Shown here one piece after another: positions 1-6,116 of a stretch of 8,816 nt of DNA; positions within the stretch are counted from its first letter, which is position 1, and every line of letters starts with the position of its first letter. The DNA lies in the NCBI GenBank assembly GCA_021778575.1, contig JAJYCH010000139.1:1-8816 (forward strand). Direction: 5' to 3'. The stretch is from Planctomycetota bacterium. GTDB taxonomy: Bacteria > Planctomycetota > Planctomycetia > Isosphaerales > Isosphaeraceae. The translations under genes and the position numbers were made by a program. Below the pieces are notes generated by a model that did no database searches, was not told the DNA's origin, and saw nothing but the letters and a program-made list of their open reading frames with translations.

Positions 1-992
1 GAGTGAAAAAATGGGTCGAATCGTCCGGCGCGTTCCTCGCGGATCTGTTTCGCGCGATCGGCGATCCCCGAGCGGCTGGGATGGCTCCGGGCGGAATGAT
101 CTATCTCTTCGAGCCGAATCCCCGAGCGAATTCGAACACTCCGGCGGCTCGGATCTCGCGGTTCGTCAGGGAAGGGGCCCCCGCCGGCCGGTTTGTCGAC
201 GTGGCGCCGCTGGTCCACGAGATGCGCAAGGCCAAGTCCGACGCCGAGGCCGCCCTGGTCCGGCGAGCGGTGGACGTCACCGGTGATGCCCAGCGCGAGG
301 TGATCCGCAAGATCCGGCCGGGAATTCTCGAATATCAGCTTGAAGGAGCCATCGTCGGCGCGTTTGTCGCCGGAGGTGCCAAACGGCCCGGCTTCCCCTC
401 GATCGTGGGATCGGGACCAAATTCCACCGTTCTCCACTATGACAAGAACGACCGAATTCTCGAAGATGGCGACCTCTGCGTCGTCGAGATCGACGGCGAA
501 TACCAGAACTACACTGCCGACATCACCCGGACCTATCCCGTCAGCGGCAAGTTCTCGCCGCGCCAGCGCGAGGTCTACCAACTGGTTCTCGACGCGCAGA
601 CGGCCGCCGCGAATGAGTTCAAGCCGGGCGTGAGCACGATGGCCGACCTGACCAAGATCGTTCGCGACATCTTCCGGAACAACCCGCTCCGGGCCAAGGA
701 CGAGAACGGCACCGAACAGACCATGGACCACTTCTTCCTGCACGGACTGGGGCACCAGCTCGGCATGGACGTGCATGACGTGGCGGACAACGGCAAGCCC
801 ATCGCCGTCGGCGAGATCTTCACCATCGAGCCGGGTCTTTATCTGAGTAGCGAGTCGCTCGGCGTCCGGATCGAGGACGACTACCGGGCGACTCGGGACG
901 GCATCGAGAAACTGTCGAAGGAGATCCCGGTCCAGGTCGAGGAGATCGAACGGTTGATCAGCAAGAAGCGAGCCGAATCCGCCAAACCTTGA
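1..992 (+). CDS. Xaa-Pro aminopeptidase, peptidase family M24B (5' end missing)
   Basis: This is the C-terminal 329 residues of a 'pita-bread' metallopeptidase that removes N-terminal residues preceding proline. The frame is open to the left edge. The GTG at base 3 is probably an internal Val codon, because family members usually run to about 430-460 aa and the N-terminal domain is mostly absent here. Counting from that codon, the two-metal ligands are all present: D164 (VVEID), D173 (TADITRT), H251 (HGLGHQLG), E276 (FTIEPGLY) and E291 (GVRIEDD). H145 (LHYDK) and H258 (DVHDV) match the family's accessory histidines, so the enzyme should be active with Mn or a similar metal. The stop is TGA at 990-992, and a hairpin follows at once. 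Family identity is clear. Whether it is secreted cannot be judged without the N-terminus. The closest alternatives are prolidase or another M24B subtype. Confidence 0.92.
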   Translation, partial: VKKWVESSGAFLADLFRAIGDPRAAGMAPGGMIYLFEPNPRANSNTPAARISRFVREGAPAGRFVDVAPLVHEMRKAKSDAEAALVRRAVDVTGDAQREVIRKIRPGILEYQLEGAIVGAFVAGGAKRPGFPSIVGSGPNSTVLHYDKNDRILEDGDLCVVEIDGEYQNYTADITRTYPVSGKFSPRQREVYQLVLDAQTAAANEFKPGVSTMADLTKIVRDIFRNNPLRAKDENGTEQTMDHFFLHGLGHQLGMDVHDVADNGKPIAVGEIFTIEPGLYLSSESLGVRIEDDYRATRDGIEKLSKEIPVQVEEIERLISKKRAESAKP

Positions 993-1007
993 GCCAATCG
1001 AATCGGC

Positions 1008-1043
1008 CGAGTGGCATGCGTCCGACATCGGGCATGCCACTCG
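1008..1043. terminator. Hairpin between convergent genes, likely bidirectional terminator
   Basis: Perfect 12-bp arms at 1008-1019 (CGAGTGGCATGC) and 1032-1043 (GCATGCCACTCG) enclose a 12-nt loop, which can itself form a short CCG/CGG stem. It lies 16 nt after the peptidase stop and 22 nt past the sigma factor stop on the other strand. No T-tract follows on either strand, so rho-independent termination is not certain. It may instead be a copy of an intergenic palindromic repeat or an mRNA 3'-end stabiliser. Confidence 0.5.
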
Positions 1044-1044
1044 A

Positions 1045-1076
1045 AAGATCAGAACATCAGAAGATCAGAACATCGG
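1045..1076. repeat. 16-bp tandem duplication over the sigma factor stop codon
   Basis: Two adjacent 16-bp units, 1045-1060 and 1061-1076, differ at one position (AAGATCAGAACATCAG versus ...CATCGG). The inner unit holds the TGA stop of the sigma factor gene (1065-1067, - strand). The outer unit is non-coding and carries the same TGA-containing string. This looks like a small local duplication at the gene end. Confidence 0.6.
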
Positions 1077-2744
1077 CAGGTCGAGCTTTTCCTCGCAGGC
1101 GATCTTGCGGAGCTTTTCCTGGGCCTTGGATTCGACCTGCCGAACGCGCTCCTTGGTGATTCCCAGCTCCTTGCCGAGCTGTTCGAGCGTCTTCTCGGAA
1201 GCGCCATCGATCCCGTAACGACTGATGATGATCAGCCGCTCGCGGTCGTCGAGCTGGCCGAGCATCCGCTTGACCGCGTCCTGGTTCCGCTTCTGGGCAT
1301 TCTCGTATTCGTGTTCATCGGTCCGGTTGTCGGCGGCGGCCTCGAACATTTCTTCATGGCCGGTCACGAAGCGGTCGCGCCGGTAATTCTCTTCGGGGAT
1401 GGTCCGGGCGAAGTTCTTCATGATCGCCCAGCTCGCGTACGTGCTGAACTTGTTCCCCCGGGCGTAGTCGAATTTCTCGACGGCGCGGATCAAGCTCATG
1501 TTGCCGTCGGAGACCAGATGGAAGAAGTCGTTCGACGGGCCGACGTGACGCTTGGCGATCGAGACGACCAGCCGAAGATTCGCGCTGATGATCTGATTCT
1601 TGACCGAGAGCGCCTCGTCCTGGAGCCGTTCGACCTCATCGAGGTCGGCCGTCCGGGCCTTGGCGGGCTCGATCGACTCGCGAAGCTGATTGGCCAGGAA
1701 CCGGAGGTAGTTCATCTTCCGAAAGAGATGGGCCTCTTGCTCGCGAGCGAGCAGGGGGACCTCGTAAAGGCTGGTCAGGTACGGCGGGAGCCCCTTGGGG
1801 GCCTTGGTCCGGCGGAGCGGCTTTCCATCGGGCGAGTCGGGCATCGGGCCGAGGATCTTCTCGCGAGCGTCGGCATCGTCGAACGTCGGGTGCGACATGA
1901 ATTCGAGCTTGACTTCGAGCAACCGGACCGCCCGCATCTCGTTGAGGACCCGATAGATGCTCGAACGGGTCCGGCCGAACTGCGAGGCCAGGTTCTCGGC
2001 CGAGACCCCTCGACCATGATTATAAAGCCGGTAGATCTTGGCCTTGGTCACCTCGTCGAGCGGCGCCGTCGAGTTCTTGAAGATCGCGCGATCGGGATTC
2101 TCGAGGTCGTAGGTCTTCAAGGTCATCCGGACCGTCTCGGTCGAGCGATTCAGCTTCCGGGCGATCCTCCGGGCGATCTCGATCAAGCCCGCTTGACCCA
2201 CCAGGGCCATCCGTCGAGCCCGGCGGATGATCTCCTCCCGTTCCTCGTCGCTGAGCCGCTGGAACTTGGAACCACGATCGACCTGTTCCTTGTGGGCCTC
2301 GACAAACCGGGTCAGGCTTGATTCAAGGAACCCGACCTTGGGGCGACCGCCGATCAGGAACCAGCGAGCGACCAACCCTTGACCACGCCAGCGCGTGATC
2401 GTCCGGGTCGAGACGTTATAGCGTCGGCTCGCCTCCTCGACCGTGAGAACCGGCTCGGCGGCCTGATCGACCGATTGACCGACCGCCGCCGACAGATCCT
2501 CGACAAGCAGCCGCAAATCCGACCGGACGCCCGCTCCGTCGAGAACCTGCGCCGAGGCCAGTTCGGTCCGGAACCCGGTGATCCGGTAGAGCAGGTACTC
2601 GTAAGGGTAACGCTTTTCCTCTTCGATCTCGGCGAGCAGATTTTCCGCTCGATTGATCTGTTCGAGAAGTCGCTCCCGGGGCGCGAATCGAGATTGCTGT
2701 TCCTTCAGTTCTTTCAGCGCCGAGTGGTGATAAGCGACTGCCAT
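1065..2744 (-). CDS. Sigma-70 family RNA polymerase sigma factor with N-terminal multi-HTH extension
   Basis: The protein is 559 aa from the ATG at 2742-2744, chosen over an in-frame TTG at 2783 because a G-rich Shine-Dalgarno-like run lies just upstream. Residues 1-70 are charged and helical, probably coiled coil. Residues 99-149 are a MerR/excisionase-like HTH (LTVEEASRRYNVSTRTITRW). A second HTH-like stretch lies at about 183-213 and a third at about 245-277 (SAENLASQFGRTRSSIYRVL). The sigma core follows: region 1.2 at about 320-355, region 2 at about 387-449 (ANLRLVVSIAKRHVG, then GNKFSTYASWAI), and region 4 at about 497-549 (LGITKERVRQVESKA). Only about 50 residues separate regions 2 and 4, so region 3 is short or degenerate. 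It should bind core RNA polymerase and direct it to a specific promoter class. Region 2.4 departs from housekeeping RpoD, so I call an alternative sigma factor. The gene is monocistronic and convergent with the peptidase. The upstream HTHs are inferred by eye. Confidence 0.9.
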   Translation of the reverse strand: MAVAYHHSALKELKEQQSRFAPRERLLEQINRAENLLAEIEEEKRYPYEYLLYRITGFRTELASAQVLDGAGVRSDLRLLVEDLSAAVGQSVDQAAEPVLTVEEASRRYNVSTRTITRWRGQGLVARWFLIGGRPKVGFLESSLTRFVEAHKEQVDRGSKFQRLSDEEREEIIRRARRMALVGQAGLIEIARRIARKLNRSTETVRMTLKTYDLENPDRAIFKNSTAPLDEVTKAKIYRLYNHGRGVSAENLASQFGRTRSSIYRVLNEMRAVRLLEVKLEFMSHPTFDDADAREKILGPMPDSPDGKPLRRTKAPKGLPPYLTSLYEVPLLAREQEAHLFRKMNYLRFLANQLRESIEPAKARTADLDEVERLQDEALSVKNQIISANLRLVVSIAKRHVGPSNDFFHLVSDGNMSLIRAVEKFDYARGNKFSTYASWAIMKNFARTIPEENYRRDRFVTGHEEMFEAAADNRTDEHEYENAQKRNQDAVKRMLGQLDDRERLIIISRYGIDGASEKTLEQLGKELGITKERVRQVESKAQEKLRKIACEEKLDLPMF

Positions 2745-2895
2745 GCCGTGAACCCCCGAAACCAGCCCGAAGCCCGATCCCAATCGACCCGATCACCGCG
2801 CCTCAACTCCCGGACGATCTCATCCGCGTTGACTCGCCATCACCGAGGATTCGCCCAGAGCCGGGCGATCCCGCCGACCAAAACCAGGGACATGT

Positions 2896-2909
2896 CCGAG
2901 CGAACTCGG
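2896..2909 (-). promoter_or_regulatory. Small hairpin with UUCG loop upstream of the sigma factor gene
   Basis: On the - strand the sequence reads CCGAG-TTCG-CTCGG, a 5-bp GC-rich stem closed by a TTCG tetraloop, about 150 nt before the sigma start codon. The closing pair is G-C, not the especially stable C-G. It could be a leader structure if transcription starts upstream of it. Confidence 0.25.
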
Positions 2910-2997
2910 CACGCGTCGCTATCAGTTTAGATCATCAAGTGTTGCCGAGCGAGCCAATCGTTGAAAATGGTGGATCGGTCCGCGAAGTCAGATGGTG

Positions 2998-3011
2998 GGT
3001 GTCAGGACACC
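2998..3011. promoter_or_regulatory. 14-bp perfect dyad, possible operator
   Basis: GGTGTC-AG-GACACC is a perfect 14-bp palindromic arrangement with a 2-bp centre. That suits a dimeric repressor site better than an RNA hairpin. It lies in the gap about 250 bp upstream of the sigma start codon. No regulator in the window can be tied to it. Confidence 0.25.
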
Positions 3012-3072
3012 AAGAGTCTGCCAGAAATGGCCCTGATTTTCCCTGGAAGATGAGACGGATTTCTCAGGACCG

Positions 3073-3094
3073 GCCGGTTTCGTCGCGAACCGGC
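3073..3094 (-). terminator. Possible terminator hairpin of the HTTM operon
   Basis: The 7-bp arms GCCGGTT (3073-3079) and AACCGGC (3088-3094) enclose an 8-nt loop that may add two more pairs. The hairpin sits about 100 nt beyond the stop of the last operon gene, in the direction of its transcription. There is no T-tract after it on the - strand, so this is weak. Confidence 0.25.
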
Positions 3095-3192
3095 AACAGG
3101 TTGACGACAGAGTTGTGTCATTCTCACGGCAATTCGATGCATGCGAGTGGTGTCAATCGCACGTGATCGTGTTTGCAAGAATCAACGACAAT

Positions 3193-3543
3193 TCAATGAT
3201 CGCTATCACTCAATTCGCGCCGGTAAACTCCCGGGCCGTCCTCCCCGCTCTCATCAATGATCTCAACAATGGGAACCGGGTCACGGAGCCCCTTGGGTTT
3301 GTACGAGAGCAGCCCGCGACGCTCGGCGCAGGCCAGGCAGAGCCGCTCCTCGTTGGTGTGCAGATAGACCTCGCCATCGAGTAACCGATGATAAAAGTCC
3401 TGGCCCGGCGCCATGGCGTAGCAGAACTCGCGCTCGCTACCCACCTTCAGCGAGACCCGCCAGCCCGGTTCGTGCAGGAACAGCCGGTGCGGCTCGGACG
3501 AGGTTGGATCGGCGGTCGGATGGGGATTCGAGTCCATGTTCAT
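3193..3543 (-). CDS. Small CxxC hypothetical protein, last gene of the HTTM operon
   Basis: A 116-aa protein I do not recognise. The start chosen is ATG at 3541-3543, which overlaps the HTTM gene's TGA as ATGA (4 nt). A GGAAAGG ribosome site sits 7 nt upstream, inside the preceding gene. A second ATG two codons later is also possible. The frame stays open upstream to 3747, but that part is antiparallel-frame noise inside the HTTM gene. No signal peptide or membrane segment is visible, so it should be cytoplasmic. Residues 17-60 are mixed polar and aromatic (PHRLFLHEPGWRVSLKVG). C69-L-A-C72 form a CxxC pair, and C41 is a third cysteine. The C-terminal 20 residues are acidic and probably disordered. 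Tight coupling suggests it serves the same process as the HTTM-DCC protein. A metal or redox role for the CxxC is inference. Confidence 0.75.
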   Translation of the reverse strand: MNMDSNPHPTADPTSSEPHRLFLHEPGWRVSLKVGSEREFCYAMAPGQDFYHRLLDGEVYLHTNEERLCLACAERRGLLSYKPKGLRDPVPIVEIIDESGEDGPGVYRRELSDSDH

Positions 3544-4973
3544 CGGACGACCTTTCCGGGCTTCGTCGAGGTCGGTCGCTGCTCCGACTTCGCCGATCCG
3601 CTCGGCGGGTGGATGCCGCAAACCTCGTCGGTGCAGATGGTGTCGCGCGGTCTCGTCGAGGCAATCCAATTGTAAACCCGGCGGCCGACCACGGATACAC
3701 CCGGCACGAACCGGACCAGGGCCAGAGGCTTCGTGGCCGGCATCCACGCCAGGAGCCGGATCACCGCGTCATAGCCCGACAGGACCCGGCCATTCCGTTC
3801 GACCAGGTGCATCGACTTCATGCAGGCCTCCTTCGTCAAGCCGGGATGAATTGTCTCCACCGCGACCGCCGTCAGGTCCATCGGATCGAGAAGCCGGTCG
3901 GGGTCGGCCGCCGTGAGGAACGCCATCGACGCCCGGCAGCGCGGGCAGGCCCCATCGTAGAGAACCTTGCCCGACGGCTGATCGAGCCCGGTGACCAGGC
4001 TCCGGAGCCACGGACCGGAGACAAACGCCAGATTCGCCGCCAGCATCGCCAGCGCGAACTCGAAAAGACCGAGCGTGAACGCGATTCCCAGGTGCATCGC
4101 CGCCACGAGCCCCAGAATCAGCGGGCGGAGCGGCTTCACCCAGATCAGTGCCGGATACGTCACTTCCAGAAACAGCGCGGTGTGGGTCATCAGGTTCAGG
4201 ATGACCGGATAAGCCGCCAGCCAGGTCAGGTCGAACAGCCGGAACTCGCTCGACGCCAGACTCCCCCAGATTGCCGTGCCGTCCCACCAGCCCGGATCGC
4301 GAAACTTTGCCAGCCCCGACATTCCATAGATGAGGATCAGGTGGCACTGGATCAGCCGGAGTCCGATATTGGCGGCGATCGTCGAGCGAGGAACGCCTGA
4401 CGGAGCCGTCCAGCGACCATCCTTCCGGCGGACGGCGAACTCGGCCCGATTCTGCTTCCAGCGCTCCAGAAAACGGTCGAGCGAAACAGCCTGACCACTC
4501 GCCCCGGTCACCGCCAGGTAGAGCAACCAGGTCGAAAGAATGTCGTCGAACCCATAAAGCGTGATCGGAGCCCGACGAGCAATCGAGACCGCGATGATCC
4601 ACGACAGGACCGCCATCGTCCGGCTCCAGAACCCCAGCGTGAACGCCAGGGTCATCGCCAGGCAAACCACCCAGACCGGCCTGAGCAACGCATCGGGAAC
4701 CGAAAACCAGAACGACCAGCCCAGTGTTCCCGGCGGATCGTGACGGAACGCCTGGACGATCTCAAGGTTCATCCAGCCGGTCGAGCCGAAGTAAGCCCGG
4801 AGGTCGAGCCCGTAGACAAACAGGCTCCAGGTGAGCAACGCCCCCACGCAGACCCGGATCAGCCCGAGCGCCGTGGGGTCGGCGGGCCGGAAGACGAACT
4901 GGTTCCAGCCCCGAACCGCCGAACCGGCCAGTTCAGCGGGATAGGTCACGAATCCATTCAGGAGGCGTCGCAC
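3540..4973 (-). CDS. HTTM membrane protein fused to a C-terminal DCC (DUF393) thiol-redox-like domain
   Basis: A 477-aa polytopic membrane protein. Residues about 25-320 form an HTTM domain, the family related to vitamin K-dependent gamma-carboxylase. It has roughly seven or eight hydrophobic segments (about 36-55, 97-117, 119-135, 145-160, 202-222, 252-275, 284-320) and the typical YGMSGLAKFRDPGWWDG stretch at 216-231. Residues about 335-440 form a DCC/DUF393 domain starting VLYDGACPRC, with C343 and C346 as the CxxC pair. A second cysteine pair occurs at C447 and C452. Start: GTG at 4971-4973 with GGAG 7 nt upstream, overlapping the preceding gene's end by 16 nt. The stop overlaps the next start as ATGA. 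Both features point to translational coupling. HTTM and DCC proteins are known separately and sometimes adjacent; here they are one chain. The substrate is unknown. Catalysis through the membrane domain, with the DCC domain handling thiols or electrons, is inference. Confidence 0.88.
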   Translation of the reverse strand: MRRLLNGFVTYPAELAGSAVRGWNQFVFRPADPTALGLIRVCVGALLTWSLFVYGLDLRAYFGSTGWMNLEIVQAFRHDPPGTLGWSFWFSVPDALLRPVWVVCLAMTLAFTLGFWSRTMAVLSWIIAVSIARRAPITLYGFDDILSTWLLYLAVTGASGQAVSLDRFLERWKQNRAEFAVRRKDGRWTAPSGVPRSTIAANIGLRLIQCHLILIYGMSGLAKFRDPGWWDGTAIWGSLASSEFRLFDLTWLAAYPVILNLMTHTALFLEVTYPALIWVKPLRPLILGLVAAMHLGIAFTLGLFEFALAMLAANLAFVSGPWLRSLVTGLDQPSGKVLYDGACPRCRASMAFLTAADPDRLLDPMDLTAVAVETIHPGLTKEACMKSMHLVERNGRVLSGYDAVIRLLAWMPATKPLALVRFVPGVSVVGRRVYNWIASTRPRDTICTDEVCGIHPPSGSAKSEQRPTSTKPGKVVR

Positions 4974-5590
4974 GGGTAGACTCCGATCCGTTCGGGGGTC
5001 GTGATGAACTCGTCGGCGTCAAGATCGACCGGACCAGCGCCGGGACGCTTTTGCAACTCCAGGACGCGCTCGATCCGCGGGACCAGATGCGTTTCGAGCC
5101 GGAGCGTGACCGACTTGCAACCCGGGTGAGTCTTCCCCAGGTGGGTCGCGAAGGCGTGAGCCCAGCGACTCTTCGAACCATCACCATTGTCGCGACGGGC
5201 CGCCTCGAAGTCTTCCATCAAGTAGTGCGCCATCGCCAGTTGTCGCTGGTAAAGCAACCGAGGTCGAACCGATCGGTCGGGAATCCGGACCACCTCGTCG
5301 GGCCGACCATCGGCGAAGCTCAAGGTCGCCAGGACCACCGGAGTCGGCGGAAACGCGGTACTGTAATAACGATAGCCAACCCCCTGATCGAGAAGCTGGT
5401 GGTAACCGCTAAACCAGGACGATGCCGATCGTTCGAGGTCCGACGCTGGCTCGGCAGCCAGAGCCCCGGCCAGGACCGCGGCGACGTGAACCAGGATCAC
5501 GATCGAGACCACCCAGCGGAGTCCGACCGGCCAGGCCCCGGCCGTCGCCCCATCGGGAAAATCCCTGGTATCGGATTTGCTGACTGACAT
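4958..5590 (-). CDS. Single-pass membrane protein, first gene of the HTTM operon
   Basis: A 210-aa protein starting at ATG 5588-5590, with AGGGG 9 nt upstream. Residues 1-23 are polar, 24-46 form one transmembrane helix (RWVVSIVILVHVAAVLAGAL), and about 47-210 should lie outside the cytoplasmic membrane. The soluble part has the run VGYRYYSTAFPPTPVVLATL (71-90), then ADGRPDEVVRIPDR, and a later R/E-rich helix. Two cysteines (C158, C207) could form a disulfide. In layout (anchor helix followed by a beta-like 'aromatic-F-x-P' segment) it resembles the small anchored proteins, such as DUF5819, encoded beside HTTM genes in other bacteria. I saw no sequence match good enough to assign that family. 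It overlaps the HTTM gene by 16 nt, so it is probably an obligate partner. Function unknown. Confidence 0.82.
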   Translation of the reverse strand: MSVSKSDTRDFPDGATAGAWPVGLRWVVSIVILVHVAAVLAGALAAEPASDLERSASSWFSGYHQLLDQGVGYRYYSTAFPPTPVVLATLSFADGRPDEVVRIPDRSVRPRLLYQRQLAMAHYLMEDFEAARRDNGDGSKSRWAHAFATHLGKTHPGCKSVTLRLETHLVPRIERVLELQKRPGAGPVDLDADEFITTPERIGVYPCDAS

Positions 5591-5786
5591 TCGCTGTTTC
5601 CCCTGGACGACCTAGGTTTCGCTATTTCACTGGTCAGAACGGGTTTCCTGATCGACCTCACTCTCGGTATAGGACTTCGCCGTCAAATCGCGAAGGTTTC
5701 CGGCTCCGGAAATCGGTCGATCGAGCCGCTGACCGCGAAGTCGATGGCACGAGCCAGTCGACGCACCGACCTCAAGCGTACCGGTC

Positions 5787-5816
5787 CTTCGAGTCTCGGG
5801 CCAGCCGAACTCGAAG
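5787..5816. repeat. Long imperfect hairpin in the divergent intergenic region
   Basis: The 8-bp arms CTTCGAGT (5787-5794) and ACTCGAAG (5809-5816) continue after a one-base bulge into TCGG/CCGA (5796-5799 with 5805-5808). This gives 12 pairs around a 5-nt loop. No T-tract follows on either strand. It could be part of an untranslated leader, a protein-binding dyad or an intergenic repeat. Confidence 0.35.
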
Positions 5817-5896
5817 CGCCGTCGGGGACTTATGGTTCAATGACAGGAACCCAAATTACCTGAACGATTCTTTTCCCTTGAATTTCCCAAATTGAC

Positions 5897-5925
5897 TTGC
5901 TCAGGCGCGTTTTCCGGACTAGAAT
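5897..5925 (+). promoter_or_regulatory. Sigma-70-type promoter for the CYSS-repeat gene
   Basis: TTGCTC (5897-5902) and TAGAAT (5920-5925) are 17 bp apart. The -10 matches the TATAAT consensus at five of six positions; the -35 at three. An overlapping TTGACT at 5892-5897 is a better -35 hexamer but gives a 22-bp spacer. Transcription would start near 5932 and leave a leader of about 185 nt before the ATG at 6117. Confidence 0.55.
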
Positions 5926-5945
5926 CTGGGGTATCTCAACAAGAA

Positions 5946-6026
5946 ATGCGGATTGATTCCGCAGCAACGAGACGGGTGATCCGGCGAATCAGGCTGCCTT
6001 TGCATCCTGAACCCGGGCCGGCCTGA
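5946..6026 (+). CDS. Possible 26-aa leader peptide ORF
   Basis: An ATG at 5946, just downstream of the predicted transcription start, opens a 26-codon frame ending in TGA at 6024-6026. The peptide is arginine-rich (MRIDSAATRRVIRRIRLPLH...). A 6-bp hairpin (TGCGGA 5947-5952, TCCGCA 5958-5963) overlaps its first codons. There is no good Shine-Dalgarno sequence (only AAGAA), so translation is doubtful. Confidence 0.15.
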   Translation: MRIDSAATRRVIRRIRLPLHPEPGPA

Positions 6027-6116
6027 TCCACTGACGAAGTCGGAGACGGTCGGCAATCCCGCAGTTTTTCACGACGCATCGACTTGATTTCGCACACAAC
6101 TGGGGAGAACTGACAC

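Larger units (their letters stand above)
2745..3192. other. Non-coding gap upstream of the sigma factor gene and downstream of the HTTM operon
   Basis: No convincing coding region lies here; a 75-codon + strand frame at 2939-3166 has no ribosome site or recognisable product. Because the sigma factor reads leftward, this stretch should hold its promoter and leader on the - strand. I could not find a confident -35/-10 pair. It also receives the 3' end of the HTTM operon. Three small dyads are visible: 2896-2909, 2998-3011 and 3073-3094, each listed separately. Confidence 0.6.
5591..6116. other. Divergent intergenic regulatory region between the HTTM operon and the CYSS-repeat gene
   Basis: This 526-bp stretch must hold the promoter of the leftward HTTM operon and that of the rightward CYSS gene. 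The rightward promoter is clear (5897-5925). For the operon I see only a weak -10-like TATACC on the - strand near 5665-5670, with no matching -35. A 30-nt hairpin lies at 5787-5816. The DNA from about 5820 to 5900 is noticeably AT-richer than the surroundings, as expected near a promoter. No protein gene is convincing apart from a possible 26-codon leader ORF at 5946-6026. Confidence 0.6.

Noticed and set aside
1011..2321. 436-codon + strand open frame opposite the sigma factor gene
   Set aside because: It is antisense to a gene with clear sigma-70 motifs, has no recognisable domain, and is a common artefact of high-GC codon use.
2939..3166. 75-codon + strand frame in the gap upstream of the sigma gene
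   Set aside because: It has no ATG start, no ribosome site and no protein-like composition.
3504..4400. 298-codon + strand open frame opposite the HTTM-DCC gene
   Set aside because: Its product is an Arg/Gln/His-rich string without any domain, and the opposite strand encodes a clear membrane protein.
5892..5925. Promoter using TTGACT at 5892 as the -35
   Set aside because: The spacer would be 22 bp, too long; TTGCTC at 5897 gives 17 bp.
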